64,000 nt of DNA from Nephrocerus scutellatus (lineage: Eukaryota; Arthropoda; Insecta; Diptera; Pipunculidae): NCBI GenBank assembly GCA_947095585.1, contig OX352765.1, forward strand, positions 76,677,976 through 76,741,975, in the 5' to 3' direction. Position 1 is the stretch's first letter, and each line of letters begins with the position of its first letter. A program made the translations under genes and the position numbers. This document shows positions 12,271 to 23,262 of this stretch, piece after piece. The notes beneath the pieces are model-generated. The model was not told where the DNA came from, ran no database searches, and saw only the letters and a list, made by a program, of their open reading frames with translations.

Positions 12271-13008
12271 TAATTAAAAAATTAATTTCTTCACTTTTGT
12301 GCTGTTAAAGAAAAACACACGCTACATTAAAAATCCAATATTACGGAATTATTATTTCACTTATCCACGTCATATTCTTACCATTTCAACATCTTTCTGT
12401 GTCATTAAAACTCTTCAACTAAAATTTGATAAGAAATAAATACACATTTTTATCTGGCATATTGTTTTAAGTGCAGATTGTAGGTAAATAATATGATAAA
12501 AATGAAATGAAATGAAAAACAATCGCAAATTTAAATTTCTTATCTTAGACTCGTCATAAACATGCTAACCCTCCACGTTATAAGAGTACCTGCTTACATT
12601 TTATGCAATTATTCATGGATTAAGTTTATAGTCGTTTGAGTATGAAATTGTTAGTAACAATTATCAAGCATTTTTTATATTTTATCTTTTCTTTTGTTAT
12701 TCCGGGTTCATTACCCTGGACAGATAAGGTAGTATGGGGTGCTTTTTTATATTCGATAGAATTTGCAATTGTAAAAAATAACACAAAAAATTTAATTCTA
12801 ATCAAATTGTTTTATTCATTCGGAAGAATGAATGAATTCATCTATCGACGACTGATTTTCAAAGTAAATTGGGATTGGGCATTAGTCTATTTAGGATGAT
12901 TTGACAGAACACATCCTCAATACAGGATGTATCCGTTAAGGTGGCAAATACTTAAAGGGATGATTCCTTGGTTAGGGGGGGTCTATTTTTAACCCCTGCG
13001 GTGTACGT
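12271..13008. other. AT-rich non-coding stretch
   Basis: No gene is supported. An 87-codon frame at 12636-12899 is hydrophobic and AT-driven, without a recognisable domain. Confidence 0.5.
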
Positions 13009-13009
13009 A

Positions 13010-13650
13010 GCGTTTAATGCGAAGAGACAAACTTTTGATTCTACGTCACTTGACACCCTGTAACTCTTGAACGCTTCTTGCTACAAGGTCATTGTTGGTC
13101 ATTTTTGAAAGAAAATTAAATTTTTAAGATTAAATAATGTACATAATTTTAAATTCTTAAAACCGTTGCCGATATAAACGTCGTCAAAATCCAAAAAAGT
13201 TTTTTTCTTTTTTTACATTTTATTTTTATACGCGAATATTTCGAAAATTGCTCTCGGATAATTTTTTTTAACAAATGCAATATTAAAGCCTATTCAATTT
13301 TCTATAAGCTTACGTCGTAATATTAATGCATTCGGTCAACAGGAGCAGGGTTAAAAATGAAAGTTTTTAAAACGAACGAAAACGAACTTTTGACCTAACA
13401 TGACTTCACAACATATAACTCTTGAACGCTTCAAGCTAAAAGCTTGGTGTTGGCCTTTTTAAAAAAAATATATTTTTCTAAGATCTAACAATATACGCTT
13501 TTTTAAATTATTTAAGCCATACCGATATAAAGGTCGTCAAATTCAAAACAAAGTTTTTAAAAATTGTATTTATTATTTCGAGAAATGCTCTTGGATACAT
13601 TCATTTTTGATAAATTTTGATATTGATATTGAAGCCTATTTAATTTATTT
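13010..13650 (+). repeat. Diverged tandem pair, period ~355 bp
   Basis: TAACTCTTGAACGCTTC occurs at about 13063 and again at about 13418. Each is followed by similar GGTCATTGTTGG / GGTGTTGG and later CGATATAAA-GTCGTCAAA and GAAAATTGCTCT / GAAATGCTCT blocks in the same order. The two units are clearly diverged. The second runs into the minus-strand LINE that follows. Confidence 0.7.
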
Positions 13651-14690
13651 GGGTTAAATCCCACCCTATTAGATCTGCCCCAATCAAGAATGACTTGAAT
13701 GTTCGACAGAATTGCCGAATTCATTAATTCACGCGAACCAATCAAGCGTGAATTGCATTCTTTTTTACTAACAAATTCCATGGAAGCCGATAATGTCGTA
13801 TCATCAGCAAATGAGTGGATAACACAGCAGGTCATTGATATATATTAAGAATAGTGTATGCGATGAGGATGATCCTTGAGGAACGCCAGCATTGATCCCA
13901 TGCGAAGATGAGGAAAACCCATTCAATACAACTTTTAATTTGCGGTTCCATAAATAATCCTCAATCCGTGTAATGAGAGAGGTGTGTAAGTTAAGTGCTC
14001 GAATCTTATTAATAAGACAAATACGCCATTCTCTATCAAAAGCCTTAGAAATATCCAAGGACACAACGCTTGATAGCTATTTTCCAAATTGGCTGATGTA
14101 GACATACCTGGGCTTACATTCGGAAGAATTAGTGGACTTTGATTAGATAATGAAAGGGTTGACGCACAAGCAAAATTCGAAGCTAAGAGATTGGCTTTTT
14201 GAATGTCTTATAAAGAATACCATTATGGAATCAAGAAGGAACAGAAGAAGTCTTTTCTGCAAAGTTTCTTTTAACCATGGCTGCAAACGACCAAAAGCTT
14301 CTACCGTTTGAATCTGAATCTAAAATTTTCCGCATGCTATCTCGAATCTTTTGGTCATTTATTATTTTGGACCTGTTAATTATAGCGTTAGCTGTATTTC
14401 TGGCTATTCTAAAGTTAACAAGGTTTTCTACGGATGGGCAATTAACGTAGTCCAAGTGGGCTGTTTTTTTACTTGTGACTGCTGACCTGCAGTTATCATT
14501 AAACCATTTATTCTTACGAATTTTGCTTTTGTTAAAGGAGGAAGGAATGCAATTTTTGGAAAAGCAGGTTGACCAATCAAATGAGCTATAAAATTTATTC
14601 AGGAGCTCCCAGTTAGGATTTTTGAAGTGCCAGAGTAACCTTTTACGAGTAGGCTCTACAAGGGTTGGGGTTATTGAAAATTTGGCTAAT
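13600..14690 (-). mobile_element. CR1/jockey-like LINE relic, minus strand, internally deleted
   Basis: Read on the minus strand, 14231-14455 gives a linker (NTANAIINRS, FWSFAAMVKRNF). A truncated RT follows, beginning about 14064 with LDISKAFDREWRICLINKI. Next come INAGVPQGSSSSHTLFLIYI (about 13900) and SFADDTTLSAS (about 13815), the catalytic block. The fingers region between linker and palm is missing or scrambled. It is more diverged from copy 1 than the other CR1-like copies, so it is a related but separate subfamily. Confidence 0.75.
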
Positions 14691-14694
14691 ACCA

Positions 14695-14760
14695 GAGAAT
14701 AGAGAATTTAAAAATTTCAGCTCTCTAGGTCGTGTGGAAGGTGGTTAAAAAATACCTCAA
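14695..14760 (-). repeat. Junction of family-2 end and family-1 satellite fragment
   Basis: ATAGAGAATTTAAAAAT (reverse complement of the family-2 left end) is followed directly by CAGCTCTCTAGGTCGTGTG, the family-1 satellite core seen at about 49790-49810. Confidence 0.55.
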
Positions 14761-14859
14761 AGTAGTCGAAAATGCAGACAAGACAAGTTAAATAAAGGTT
14801 TATAAAAATGTGCTGTATCATGAAAAGGAAATTTGGTTGACGTATTTTTACTTTGATTA

Positions 14860-14955
14860 AATATTTCAACTTTTCACAAATTCACAAAACGATCACAAAC
14901 AAATTTATCGAAAGTGCGAAAGGACAACGTCTGTTGGGTCAGCTAGTTGATAATA
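14860..14955 (-). repeat. AGCTGACCCG dispersed repeat, 5' fragment, reversed
   Basis: In reverse complement this reads CTAGCTGACCCAACAGACG followed by ATAAATTTGTTTGTGATCG, matching the beginning of the 7128 copy. Confidence 0.75.
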
Positions 14956-15285
14956 AATGTTAAAGTAGCGCGGTATAATAGCTCGTTAGACAGTAAGCTC
15001 CCTTTAGTAAGCTCTTTATATAATTAGTACATTTAATTCAATTTAAAATATTTATTTAATTAATTCATAAATTATTTATAAAACGAATATGCGAAGTCAT
15101 AAGAATGCTTTCTGCAAAAGCTGGTTTTGCTTTTTTAAAATATACAATTTTACAATGCATTTTAGGTAAACAATCAAGATTTTTAAAAAATAAATGTATT
15201 ATTTATAATGTTATAAAATTAATAGAATATCTGGTGTTATTTATTCAATAGATCTTGTTTTTTCTAAGGCCTCCTGAGGAACATT
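14956..15285. other. AT-rich non-coding stretch
   Basis: I see nothing recognisable between the dispersed repeat and the RT fragment. Confidence 0.5.
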
Positions 15286-15289
15286 TGTG

Positions 15290-15720
15290 TAATTTCCACT
15301 GTAGTCAGTTGAAAACGTCAGAGAGGAGTTGTCTACCATAAGAGTTCTTGAAACTTGGTGTGTACGCTGATGTTTATATCGTGTTCGAGAGACCGCATTT
15401 ACTGTCTATCGAAGTAGTATTCCACAATAATAATAGATTCAAAAGCTGTTAAAAGTTGTCTGAGTTTAGCGTTTGAGTATTTCTTCGCCAATTAGGTACA
15501 AATATTGCGCGTATTTGGAATTTTAAAACATCCATCACGTAGCTCAAAGTCGTATTGCCCCATGCTAGTATACCAGTCAGTACTGACTCCACAAGTAAGA
15601 AGTACACTTGTTTCGAAACAATATAGTTGATGTAGTTACCTTAGTGTTGTACGAGTATAGCATAGATAACTTTTCGAAGTCCTTTGCATAGTTGCGCTAA
15701 GTGTAGATCCCATTTGAAAA
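15290..15720 (-). mobile_element. Non-LTR retrotransposon fragment, C-terminal RT region
   Basis: Too broken for one long frame. The minus strand reads FKWDLHLAQLCKGLRKVIYA from about 15717, a stop, then an in-frame stretch with VSKQVYFLLVESVLTGILAWGNTT. These correspond to the W-x-x-H-x-x-x-L-C-K-x-L and YGI-x-x-WGN blocks near the end of jockey-superfamily reverse transcriptases. The order and spacing are right, so I call it a true relic. It differs from the CR1-like copies nearby. Confidence 0.65.
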
Positions 15721-15749
15721 AAACAATCCAGATCTACCCCAAATTATTT

Positions 15750-17960
15750 GTATGTTCAATTTTAAGAATTGTCAAACAATACGAGTATCTTAAAAGTGAA
15801 ATCGTTATTGCGGGCGATTTCAATGTACTCAATTATGGGTGGCTTCGCCATTCTAGTAAGCCAACACACGTAGGAAGGGATGCTGATATATTCGGTAAGT
15901 TTAATCACCTTACTCAGCTTGTAAATGAGTCCACACGAATACCTGACATTGCAAATCATTCCGCAAACACCTTTGACTTGTTCCTTACCTCTTGTCCTGA
16001 TAAATACTCCGTCAATGTAATATCGCCTCTAGGCTCCTCTGAACATTGTGTAGTATCAGCTAATTTCTCGTTAATAAACCATGCAGTTCGAGAAAAAACG
16101 CCCAAAATAAAGAGTATGAGAAAGCCAATTGGAACGGCCTTAACAAATTCTTTGGGAGCATTATTTCGTCGCTATTTTTTCCCGGTAGCAACGTGGATGC
16201 CGCTGCCGATGCAATTACAAACATCATCCTTATTGGTATGAGAGACTTTATCCCCTCCTGGAATAACTCTGTCAAAACCAAAGAGGATGTATGGTATGAC
16301 TCGAACTGTAAACAGGCTTCTAAGATTAGAGAGGTGTGCTATCGGTTTTACAAAGCAAACCTTACTAAAGAAAACCCAACAAATTTCAGACGAGCCAGAA
16401 ATGATTGCAATGCCCATCTTCGGCGAGTCTAATTCGCCTACGAATTTTGCAGCTAGCTTTACGCTTCCAGATTGTGCATTGCCTGCACCTCCGAGTATTG
16501 AGCACTCTATGGGCAGATCTTCATTCGTACTCGTGCAATTTGTAGAGTTTAAAACGATCTCACGCACACTCACACGCTGGGCCACATGGTATTTCCAGCC
16601 TATACCCAAACATGGCGAGCCGTCGTCACCTTATTCGTACCGACCCATAGAACATATATCCATTCTTTCCAAGGTCATGGAAACGTTGATTAATTTTCAG
16701 CTTACGAAATATCTTGAAAATAACGAAATCCTTAGTGACTTACAGTACGGATTTCGTGGGCAACGTTCTACTGGTGATTTGTTGGCATTGCTACCCAAAC
16801 AGTGGAATCGATCTTTGCATCAATTTGGTGAAAGCAAAGCTGTTGAACTCGATATTTCCAAGGCATTTGACAGAGTTTGGCATTTAGGTCTTTTATCCAA
16901 AATGCGTGCCTATGTAGTCGATAAAAAACTGCATCATTGGGCTATAAGCTTTCTTTTGGACCATTCAATTCAAGTTGTCTTGGACGGTTTCAAGTCTAAA
17001 ATACATTACATAAATGCTGGCGTTCTCCAGGGCTCGATAAAAAACTGCATCATTGGGCTATAAGCTTTCTTTTGGACCATTCAATTCAAGTTGTCTTGGA
17101 CGGTTTCAAGTCTAAAATACATTACATAAATGCTGGCGTTCTCCAGGGCTCGGTTTTGTTCCCGACACTCTTTCTCATTTTTATTTATGGGATCTTCTAC
17201 ATTACTTCTAATCCACTTCACTCTTTCACCAAAGACAGCACTCTCAGCTTCTCATATAAGTTTGAGGAACGTTCTCATATGGAAATCAAACAACTACGTA
17301 TGCTAGGCACGTTAAATTCTTACCTGAAGAGCACAGTAAATTCGGGAGAAAACAATAGATTTAACGCTTCCAAAACCCACTGCTGTCTCCTGTCGTCTAA
17401 AATTAAATATTAAATCCATTGCCATTATCAATGAATGGCACTTGCATCGATAAAACCGAAAAACTCGCCATTCTCGGTATGTGCGTTAACGACAAGCTTC
17501 GTTAGAATGACCACATATTTAATGTCGCCAAAAATGCTGCGAAATGCTTAGGTTTTCTAACCCGGTGCAAGAAATATATCACTCCCTCTAATCTGGCTAC
17601 TATATACAAGGCTTTTATTCGCCCTAAACTTGAGTACAATTGTCATATCTGGTATAGTGCACTTACGATCACTTTGCGTCAGCTAGATAGAATACAAAAC
17701 CAGACTATAAAACTTATCTGTGATGAAAACATTACGAAATCAATAGATTCGCTTGAACACCGCCGAAACGTTTCGTGCTTGTCACTGTTTTATCGCTTCT
17801 TCCACCAGCGGGGCTCAAGAGAAAAAGCCAGCTGCATGCCACCTCTCCTTGAATTCAACCGCAATACTCGTGGCACCCTAAATGCTCATCAGTTTACCCT
17901 CAAGCCCATCTTCGGACGTACAGTTTCAATTCAGAGATTCGTTCTTTAGTTGTACAACAC
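15750..17960 (+). mobile_element. CR1/jockey-like LINE, copy 2 (best-preserved coding region)
   Basis: The endonuclease end reads IVIAGDFNVLNYGW (about 15800), then TRIPDIANHSANTFDLFLTS and SPLGSSEHCVVSANFSL. The linker has YRFYKANLTKENPTNFRRARNDC. RT follows from about 16630 (YSYRPIEHISILSKVMETLI, QYGFRGQRSTGDLLA, VELDISKAFDRVWHLGLLSK) and INAGVLQGS. The catalytic F-A-D-D is changed to F-T-K-D (near 17228), which would inactivate the enzyme. The C-terminal part (HRRNVSCLSLFYRFFH near 17760) is still readable. A 116-bp tandem duplication at 16918-17149 interrupts the palm domain. The largest frame is 258 codons. Confidence 0.85.
16918..17149 (+). repeat. 116-bp tandem duplication inside the RT gene
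   Basis: Positions 16918-17033 are repeated exactly or almost exactly at 17034-17149, with the 3-bp microhomology TCG at the junctions. Such high identity means the duplication is far younger than the element's coding decay, or is an assembly artefact. Confidence 0.9.
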
Positions 17961-18790
17961 GTTTGATGAATGCTTTGCCTCTGTCTTTCCACATCACTAT
18001 AATATACAGGTATTCAAAACACAAGATCACAGACATCTCCTCTCTTCTCCTCCTTTTCCTTAACGCCCAGGCTGTGCCTAGCATAAAGCTGAGAATTATA
18101 AGGTTGCGAATCCCTTTTCGCGTGCGCAAATTAAAAAAAAAAGACCTAAGACTCTGCCTTGAGGCAACCCATATGTTAGTGGTTCTTTTTGGCTGTAATT
18201 ATTTATAATTTTCACCTCAAGTCACTTCAAGATGGCCGTCAGCCATCAGCTTAATATGGCGAATAACACAGAATGCTCAAGAATTGCAGGTGGCCGTAAC
18301 TTTCTTTGATTGATGTAAGTGCGATCAAACCTTAACATCGTGGCCGCCGGTAATTTTCCTCCAAATACAGGAAATGCTAAATGATCGAGCTAGTTCATTC
18401 AAAGTAAGGTTGGCGCGAGGCTAATAAACTCGCCTGTAAAAAATTACGGAACCCAAAATCAGCCTCGGATACACTGATGAACGTCGACGGCCACTGCAAC
18501 GAAAATGGCTAACAGATCGAAGACTTTTCTCATGGATCGTACGCTCAGTGTATAAAGCTAGAGCTGTACGACTGCTAGCCAATACCCTGTCCAAATATAA
18601 TGCTGACATATAACAGCAATTCAGCAGTGGCGGTGGACGGGGAATGGTGTGTTACAAAAATCAGAATATGACATATATTACAGCTGTCATGCAAGACATC
18701 ATATAGGTGGGGTTTCTAGTCAGCAAAAGAATGAAACCCACCGTTATAGGCTTTAAAGCAATAAATAAACGGCCATGAGGATTTACCAGA
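17961..18790. other. Non-coding stretch with LINE 3' remnant
   Basis: The first ~200 bp may be the 3' end of LINE copy 2 (a serine-rich frame after PLSFHIT). After 18200 I see no gene. A GATGGCCGTCAGCC-containing patch at 18230 and a G+C-richer block at 18440-18610 look like old repeat sequence but match nothing else here. Confidence 0.45.
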
Positions 18791-18799
18791 TGATGAAAA

Positions 18800-20160
18800 A
18801 GAAGAATTCTTTGAATCAGTCGAACGGGAACTCTATGCCTTCCCTCAGTATGATGTAAAAACCATTCTGAAAATAGGAATGGAGCCAGTATTCAGGCAGT
18901 ACATTGGCACCCATAGCTTTCACGAGAATACTAATGACAATGGTCGTTGCAAGTACAAGGTTTTTCGCGTAGAAATTTACACAAAGCCACCTACGTATCT
19001 CCTGATGGAGCCACTCGCAACCAGATAGACCACGTGTTGATAGACCGCCGCCACAACCCGAACCTGATGACGGTACGAACGTACCGAGGTGCCAAAATCG
19101 ACTCGGACCACTATCTAATGCCCTAAATGCAAGGAGAATAAGTCCTGGGGCTGAGATGTCGGGCGTAGAAGAGAAATGGACACGCCTTAAGAATACTGTC
19201 ATTAATACTGCTGACTACATCTTAGGCAATAGTCGTAGAGATCTGAACGACTTGTTCAATGACGAGTGTAAGCTAGCGACTGAACGTAAGAATGTTGCGT
19301 ACCGAGCAATGCAACAAACTCATAGAACGCGGCCACGCGAAGATGAATATAAAGAGCTCAGAAGATATGAAAAAGGAGATCACCGGCAAAAGAAAGCAGC
19401 CTGGAAGAAGAATCTCGTCCGTGCACTAGAACAGTACAGAGAGAGAGAGAGGACCACACCAGGCACGAAAGTTCTACCAAAGAGTCCGCAGTATGACGCA
19501 ATATACACCGCGTTGCACATACTGCAAATGCAAAGAGGGTAATCTGATCGCCGACCTCAAAGGCATTTTAAAGCGATGGGAAGAGCACTTTCATGAGTTG
19601 CTAAATGACCAGCTAACTGAGGAATTGGAGGCTCCACCAATGGACGAAGACTACACAATGCTGCCGCCACCGAGCATTGACGAATTTAGCAGAGCGATAA
19701 ATCGGCTCAAAAACAATATGGCCCCGGAGGCGGCACGAAATCTGAGGCTGCAAATAAATGAGAGCAAAACAAAGTACATGGTGGTCACGTCAGCAAGTAG
19801 AAGATCCAACATTGGTCTCTCAATTCAAATAGTGGAGCGCGAATTTGAAGTAGTGCAATCCTTTAACTATATCGGGACAACTGAAGCGCCGATAAAAGCA
19901 TGGAACCAGAAATACGCGCACGGTTGCTTAATCCAACAAGGCCTACTTTAGTCTGTCAAGACTCTTTAACATCCAAGCTGCTAGTGTATAAGACAATGGT
20001 CATATCAGTACTTGCATATGGATCCGAGACTTGGGTGCTTAGCAAAAAGAGTTCTGACCTCTTAGTCGCGTTCGTGAGAAAAGTCTTACGGAGAATTGTT
20101 GGCCCCGTATGTGAGGAAGGACGATTCCGGAGACTCTATTGGATAAAATAATTGGATCGA
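18800..20160 (+). mobile_element. RTE-like LINE copy lacking the RT core
   Basis: The endonuclease C-terminus reads SPDGATRNQIDHVLIDRRHN (about 18995-19055), then TYRGAKIDSDHYLM. The linker frame 19156-19542 (128 codons) has EEKWTRLKNTV and the charged KNVAYRAMQQTH region. 19493-19951 has KGILKRWEEHFHELLN and FSRAINRLKNNMAPEA, then jumps straight to LRLQINESKTKYMVV. The fingers-palm part with the FADD/YADD box is thus deleted cleanly in frame near 19733. The end reads AYGSETWVLSKK (about 20020) and LRRIVGPVCEE. Insect genome annotations often label such fragments craniofacial development protein 2-like. Confidence 0.82.
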
Positions 20161-20800
20161 TACTATTGGTTAATGTTTGCAGCGATAGATAATAATTCGA
20201 TCCGATTGCTCAATCAGCTTTACTTAGCTAAAACCCAGAAGTTAGTGTATAAAAGAGACTGCTGTATAGGAAGAAGTTGGAAATGAATTAAGACTGAATT
20301 TAAGGTAAGACAGAAACTTTGACAAGTTGCAGCCATGCTTAGGAGAGCGGGCTTGTCTAGAGTAGAATTATTACAAATAAAGAATAAATAATTAACAATT
20401 AATTGAAAAGGTCTAGATTAATTTACCCATCAAGTCCTCCTCTCCGGCTAAAAACGGAAATCCCGGGATAACGACTTTAACAAAATATTTCAAAGCGAAA
20501 TACAAGCAATCCCATTTGAACCTAAATTCAAGCTGTGAAATTGTTCACATAATAAGAAAATAAGTTTGGCAGTGAATGAGTTAAAAATAAAGGTTCGTAA
20601 CTCTAAAATTTCAAACTTTACATTTATTATAAAATTGGATGAGAACAAAAAAAAGGAAAAGCTATAAACAAACTTTTTCGATAAGTCATGCTTTGTTCAT
20701 TACATAGAACAGTACTGGTTTATTTGTATTGCTATTTGATTTAAATTTGACAAAGTATAAGATTTTTTTTTTCATTTTTTGACTTATCTATTTAAGAGTT
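20161..20800. other. Intergenic stretch, 3' side of the secreted protein gene
   Basis: AT-rich, no gene. It contains the likely polyadenylation signal (TTTATT at 20719-20724, that is AATAAA on the minus strand) of the gene ending at 20816. Confidence 0.5.
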
Positions 20801-20815
20801 AAAATATTGTACTTT

Positions 20816-22162
20816 CTAGCAGCTTTCAAAGACCCACTGGCACTTAAAATTATCAATGCTACCCTCCAGATTTTCCGTAAAAACATGTCGCCTTTTTGGA
20901 AGCGGTGTCTCATCGGTTAGACACAACATTTCGTTGTAGTGTAAATTTCGCAAATAAACGCTGTCGTTAGTTGGTTCAATCTGCCAGACGGTTTTTTTCT
21001 CCAGGCCACCACCAGGAATCCATGTCATTACAAGACGACATAATTCATTGCAATGTTTCACCTCTGAGGCATACAAATACTCATATCTGTTAAAGTCGCT
21101 GAGAAATTCAAATGAGAACTTTGCGTCTGTGTATTTCCTTTTGTACCAGTGGACCTGAGTGTTGTTTATATCGCTGGTGAATACAAAACGCTGGTTATCA
21201 TCACTTTTATAGTCATCATTGGGTGAGTATAAGTACTCTGCGTAATGTACATTGCGGATGCACAACTTGGTGCTCAGATAAAAATTCCGTATGAATGAAG
21301 GTATCTGGTTGATCATGCGTTCAACTTTGTTCTGCTTAAATTGTGATATCTTCTTAAATTGCGAAGTTTTCTGAAGACGGCTTAACTCATCGGCCAAAAT
21401 CATTGCTGCCCATCTGTCATAATGTGGTTCTGCGCTAATACGATCGGAAATCCGCATCAACACCGCCAGACTTTGTGACATTCCTCTGATACTGCACATC
21501 GAAGTAATTAGCTCACCAATTGACATTGTGGAATAAAGTTCATCTACCACCTTACTCATGGAATCGTCAGAGATCTGTTCATCGGATAACTGCAATGAGA
21601 TGGCTAGCCATTGAATGTGGGAGTTATTTTTAAAATTATTATCGAGTATTGCAGCCTTAAAGGTTTCTGCAGCATTCGCGATTATTGAATTCCGGACATT
21701 ATTGCCTGTGGCTGCTGCTTCATTTTTCATCTCGATCGATATCTGTTCCTGATTGATAACTTTATGGGAAAATGTGTTATAGAAATGTATCATGTGGTAC
21801 ACATCAAAATCACTAAACGTTTGCATATCCTGCCACAAAGTAGTCAAAACGTGAAAACTAATCGGTACTTGTGAAGTTGCTTTACTAAAATCAATCAACA
21901 AAACAAAATTTGAAATGTTCCTGTCATAAACCGCGTGTACGATTCGTTCAATGCTTGACGGGGACATGTCAAAGTGAATGATTTTCCAGTTAGCCTCCGT
22001 AAAATGACCAGATCTGATATCATTTGTAATATCGTCATATATCCAATCAAATGTGTTGCTGTTTGAGCTCGCAGCATCTTGTGTGCGTGTCGCCTGCTGA
22101 GTGAATCCTTGTGAGACAAGTGAAAAGCACAAAAACATCAGCAGTACAGATATAATTAGCAT
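20816..22162 (-). CDS. Secreted 448-residue protein with C-terminal beta-trefoil-like repeats
   Basis: An intact single-exon frame. The open frame extends to 22219, but that codon is GTG, so I take the first ATG at 22162. It gives a classic signal peptide (MLIISVLLMFLCFSLVSQGF). Residues ~40-290 are mostly helical, without a motif I know. From residue ~300 there are three repeats about 50 residues apart, starting CIRNVHYAEYLY, FEFLSDFNRYEYLY and VYLRNLHYNEMLC. Each continues to an R-x-V-[FM]-T element and then a Trp-containing strand. Three such units are what a beta-trefoil looks like. Similar R-N-x-x-Y-N-E-Y-L repeats occur in insect secreted proteins of unknown role, and the fold recalls lectins and 30K-type haemolymph proteins. 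Substrate and partner are unknown. A TATA box lies ~140 bp upstream. CTGCAG just before the ATG could be a splice acceptor of a 5' UTR intron. The coding claim is firm; the domain claim is an inference. Confidence 0.85.
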   Translation of the reverse strand: MLIISVLLMFLCFSLVSQGFTQQATRTQDAASSNSNTFDWIYDDITNDIRSGHFTEANWKIIHFDMSPSSIERIVHAVYDRNISNFVLLIDFSKATSQVPISFHVLTTLWQDMQTFSDFDVYHMIHFYNTFSHKVINQEQISIEMKNEAAATGNNVRNSIIANAAETFKAAILDNNFKNNSHIQWLAISLQLSDEQISDDSMSKVVDELYSTMSIGELITSMCSIRGMSQSLAVLMRISDRISAEPHYDRWAAMILADELSRLQKTSQFKKISQFKQNKVERMINQIPSFIRNFYLSTKLCIRNVHYAEYLYSPNDDYKSDDNQRFVFTSDINNTQVHWYKRKYTDAKFSFEFLSDFNRYEYLYASEVKHCNELCRLVMTWIPGGGLEKKTVWQIEPTNDSVYLRNLHYNEMLCLTDETPLPKRRHVFTENLEGSIDNFKCQWVFESC

Positions 22163-22298
22163 CCTGCAGGCAACAGTTACACTTAAAATTAAATAAAATA
22201 TATTTTTTGATCTTAACACTTAATTATAATACGCTGGAAATTAACCAATTGTAGAAGAATAGTTCCACTTTTATGAATTTCTGTTTTCATATGAGGCG

Positions 22299-22306
22299 TT
22301 TTTATA
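22299..22306 (-). promoter_or_regulatory. TATA box of the beta-trefoil-like secreted protein gene
   Basis: On the minus strand the context is TTTTGGGTATAAAAACG. A TCAT start-like motif lies about 30 bp downstream (near 22272-22275). The same TTTTGG(G)TATAAAA context precedes the genes starting at 24229 and 34051. Confidence 0.7.
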
Positions 22307-22319
22307 CCCAAAATTTAGC

Positions 22320-22764
22320 TTAAATAAAGCCTTGAGTCGCAACAAGCAATTGCCAATTAAAATGTATTATCTTATCTAACCAGACCAATATAAATTTTCG
22401 ACATAGTTCGTTTAATCCGCAGACAGACGTGCAATTTTTCAGTGTAAATTTTAGCTAACGAGTAGTTATCTCGACTGATATCTTAATTTGTTTCTTGATA
22501 TAATAATTATATCATAAAAATATTTTTTTATTTTTATTTTTGTTTATTTGGCAGATTATCAGATGGTTCGCATATAGCAACGCATAGCAAGCTTATCATA
22601 GCAGCAATTTTTAATATCGGGAGTATTATTGCTAATACGGCCCTCCTGACTATGGTGACGTACTCGGCACCTCAATCTCTGTCTGCACACCATAAATTAA
22701 AATCAAATCTTTTTCTTAACTACTTACAAAAACAAATGGACTTCTTTGTAGTCGTATACAAAGT
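22320..22764. other. Intergenic stretch upstream of the secreted protein gene
   Basis: AT-rich, no coding signal. It lies 5' of the TATA box and so would hold any proximal enhancer of that gene. I recognise no individual site. Confidence 0.45.
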
Positions 22765-22765
22765 C

Positions 22766-23262
22766 GGGACCGCAGCCACCACCTGGCTCTAACTCTAGCG
22801 GTTTAGAGACCAATAAACAAATAGTGTTATACAAGCAAACTTGCGGGACCAAATAGTTCCACCTGTAACGGTTTAGAGACCAATAAACAAAAACTGTTAT
22901 ACAAGAAATCTTGTAGGACCGCAGCCACCACCTAACTCTAACTCTTAAAGATCAAAAAATAATTACTGCAATACAAGAAACCTAGAAACCTTGTGGGAAC
23001 GTAGCCATCACATGGCTCCAACTCTAACGGTCTAGAGATTAATAAACAATTAATGTAATACAAGAAATCTTGTGTCCAGCAGTCACCACACGGCTCCAAC
23101 TATAACGGGTTTGAGACCAATAAATAAATACTGTTATACAAGAAATATTGGGGGACCGGAGCCACCACATGTGCGGGACAGCAGCTACCAATGGCTCCAA
23201 CTCTAATACATAAACAAATACTGTTATACAAGAAATCTTGTGGGACCGCAGCCACTAACCTG
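22766..23262 (+). repeat. Tandem array, ~79-bp period, about six units
   Basis: Each unit carries GGGACCGCAGCCACCAC, GGCTCCAACTCTAACGG, GAGACCAATAAACAA and CTGTTATACAAGAAATCTTG. Unit starts fall near 22766, 22845, 22914, 22995, 23071, 23151 and 23241, so the period is about 79 bp, with one shortened unit and one unit interrupted near 23160-23190. The array lies between two secreted-protein genes and codes for nothing. Confidence 0.85.

Noticed and set aside
12636..12899. 87-codon hydrophobic frame
   Set aside because: AT-driven composition, no domain, no promoter or neighbours supporting a gene.
22766..23262. CRISPR-like spaced repeats
   Set aside because: The whole ~79-bp unit is repeated, with no unique spacers, and the genome is eukaryotic.
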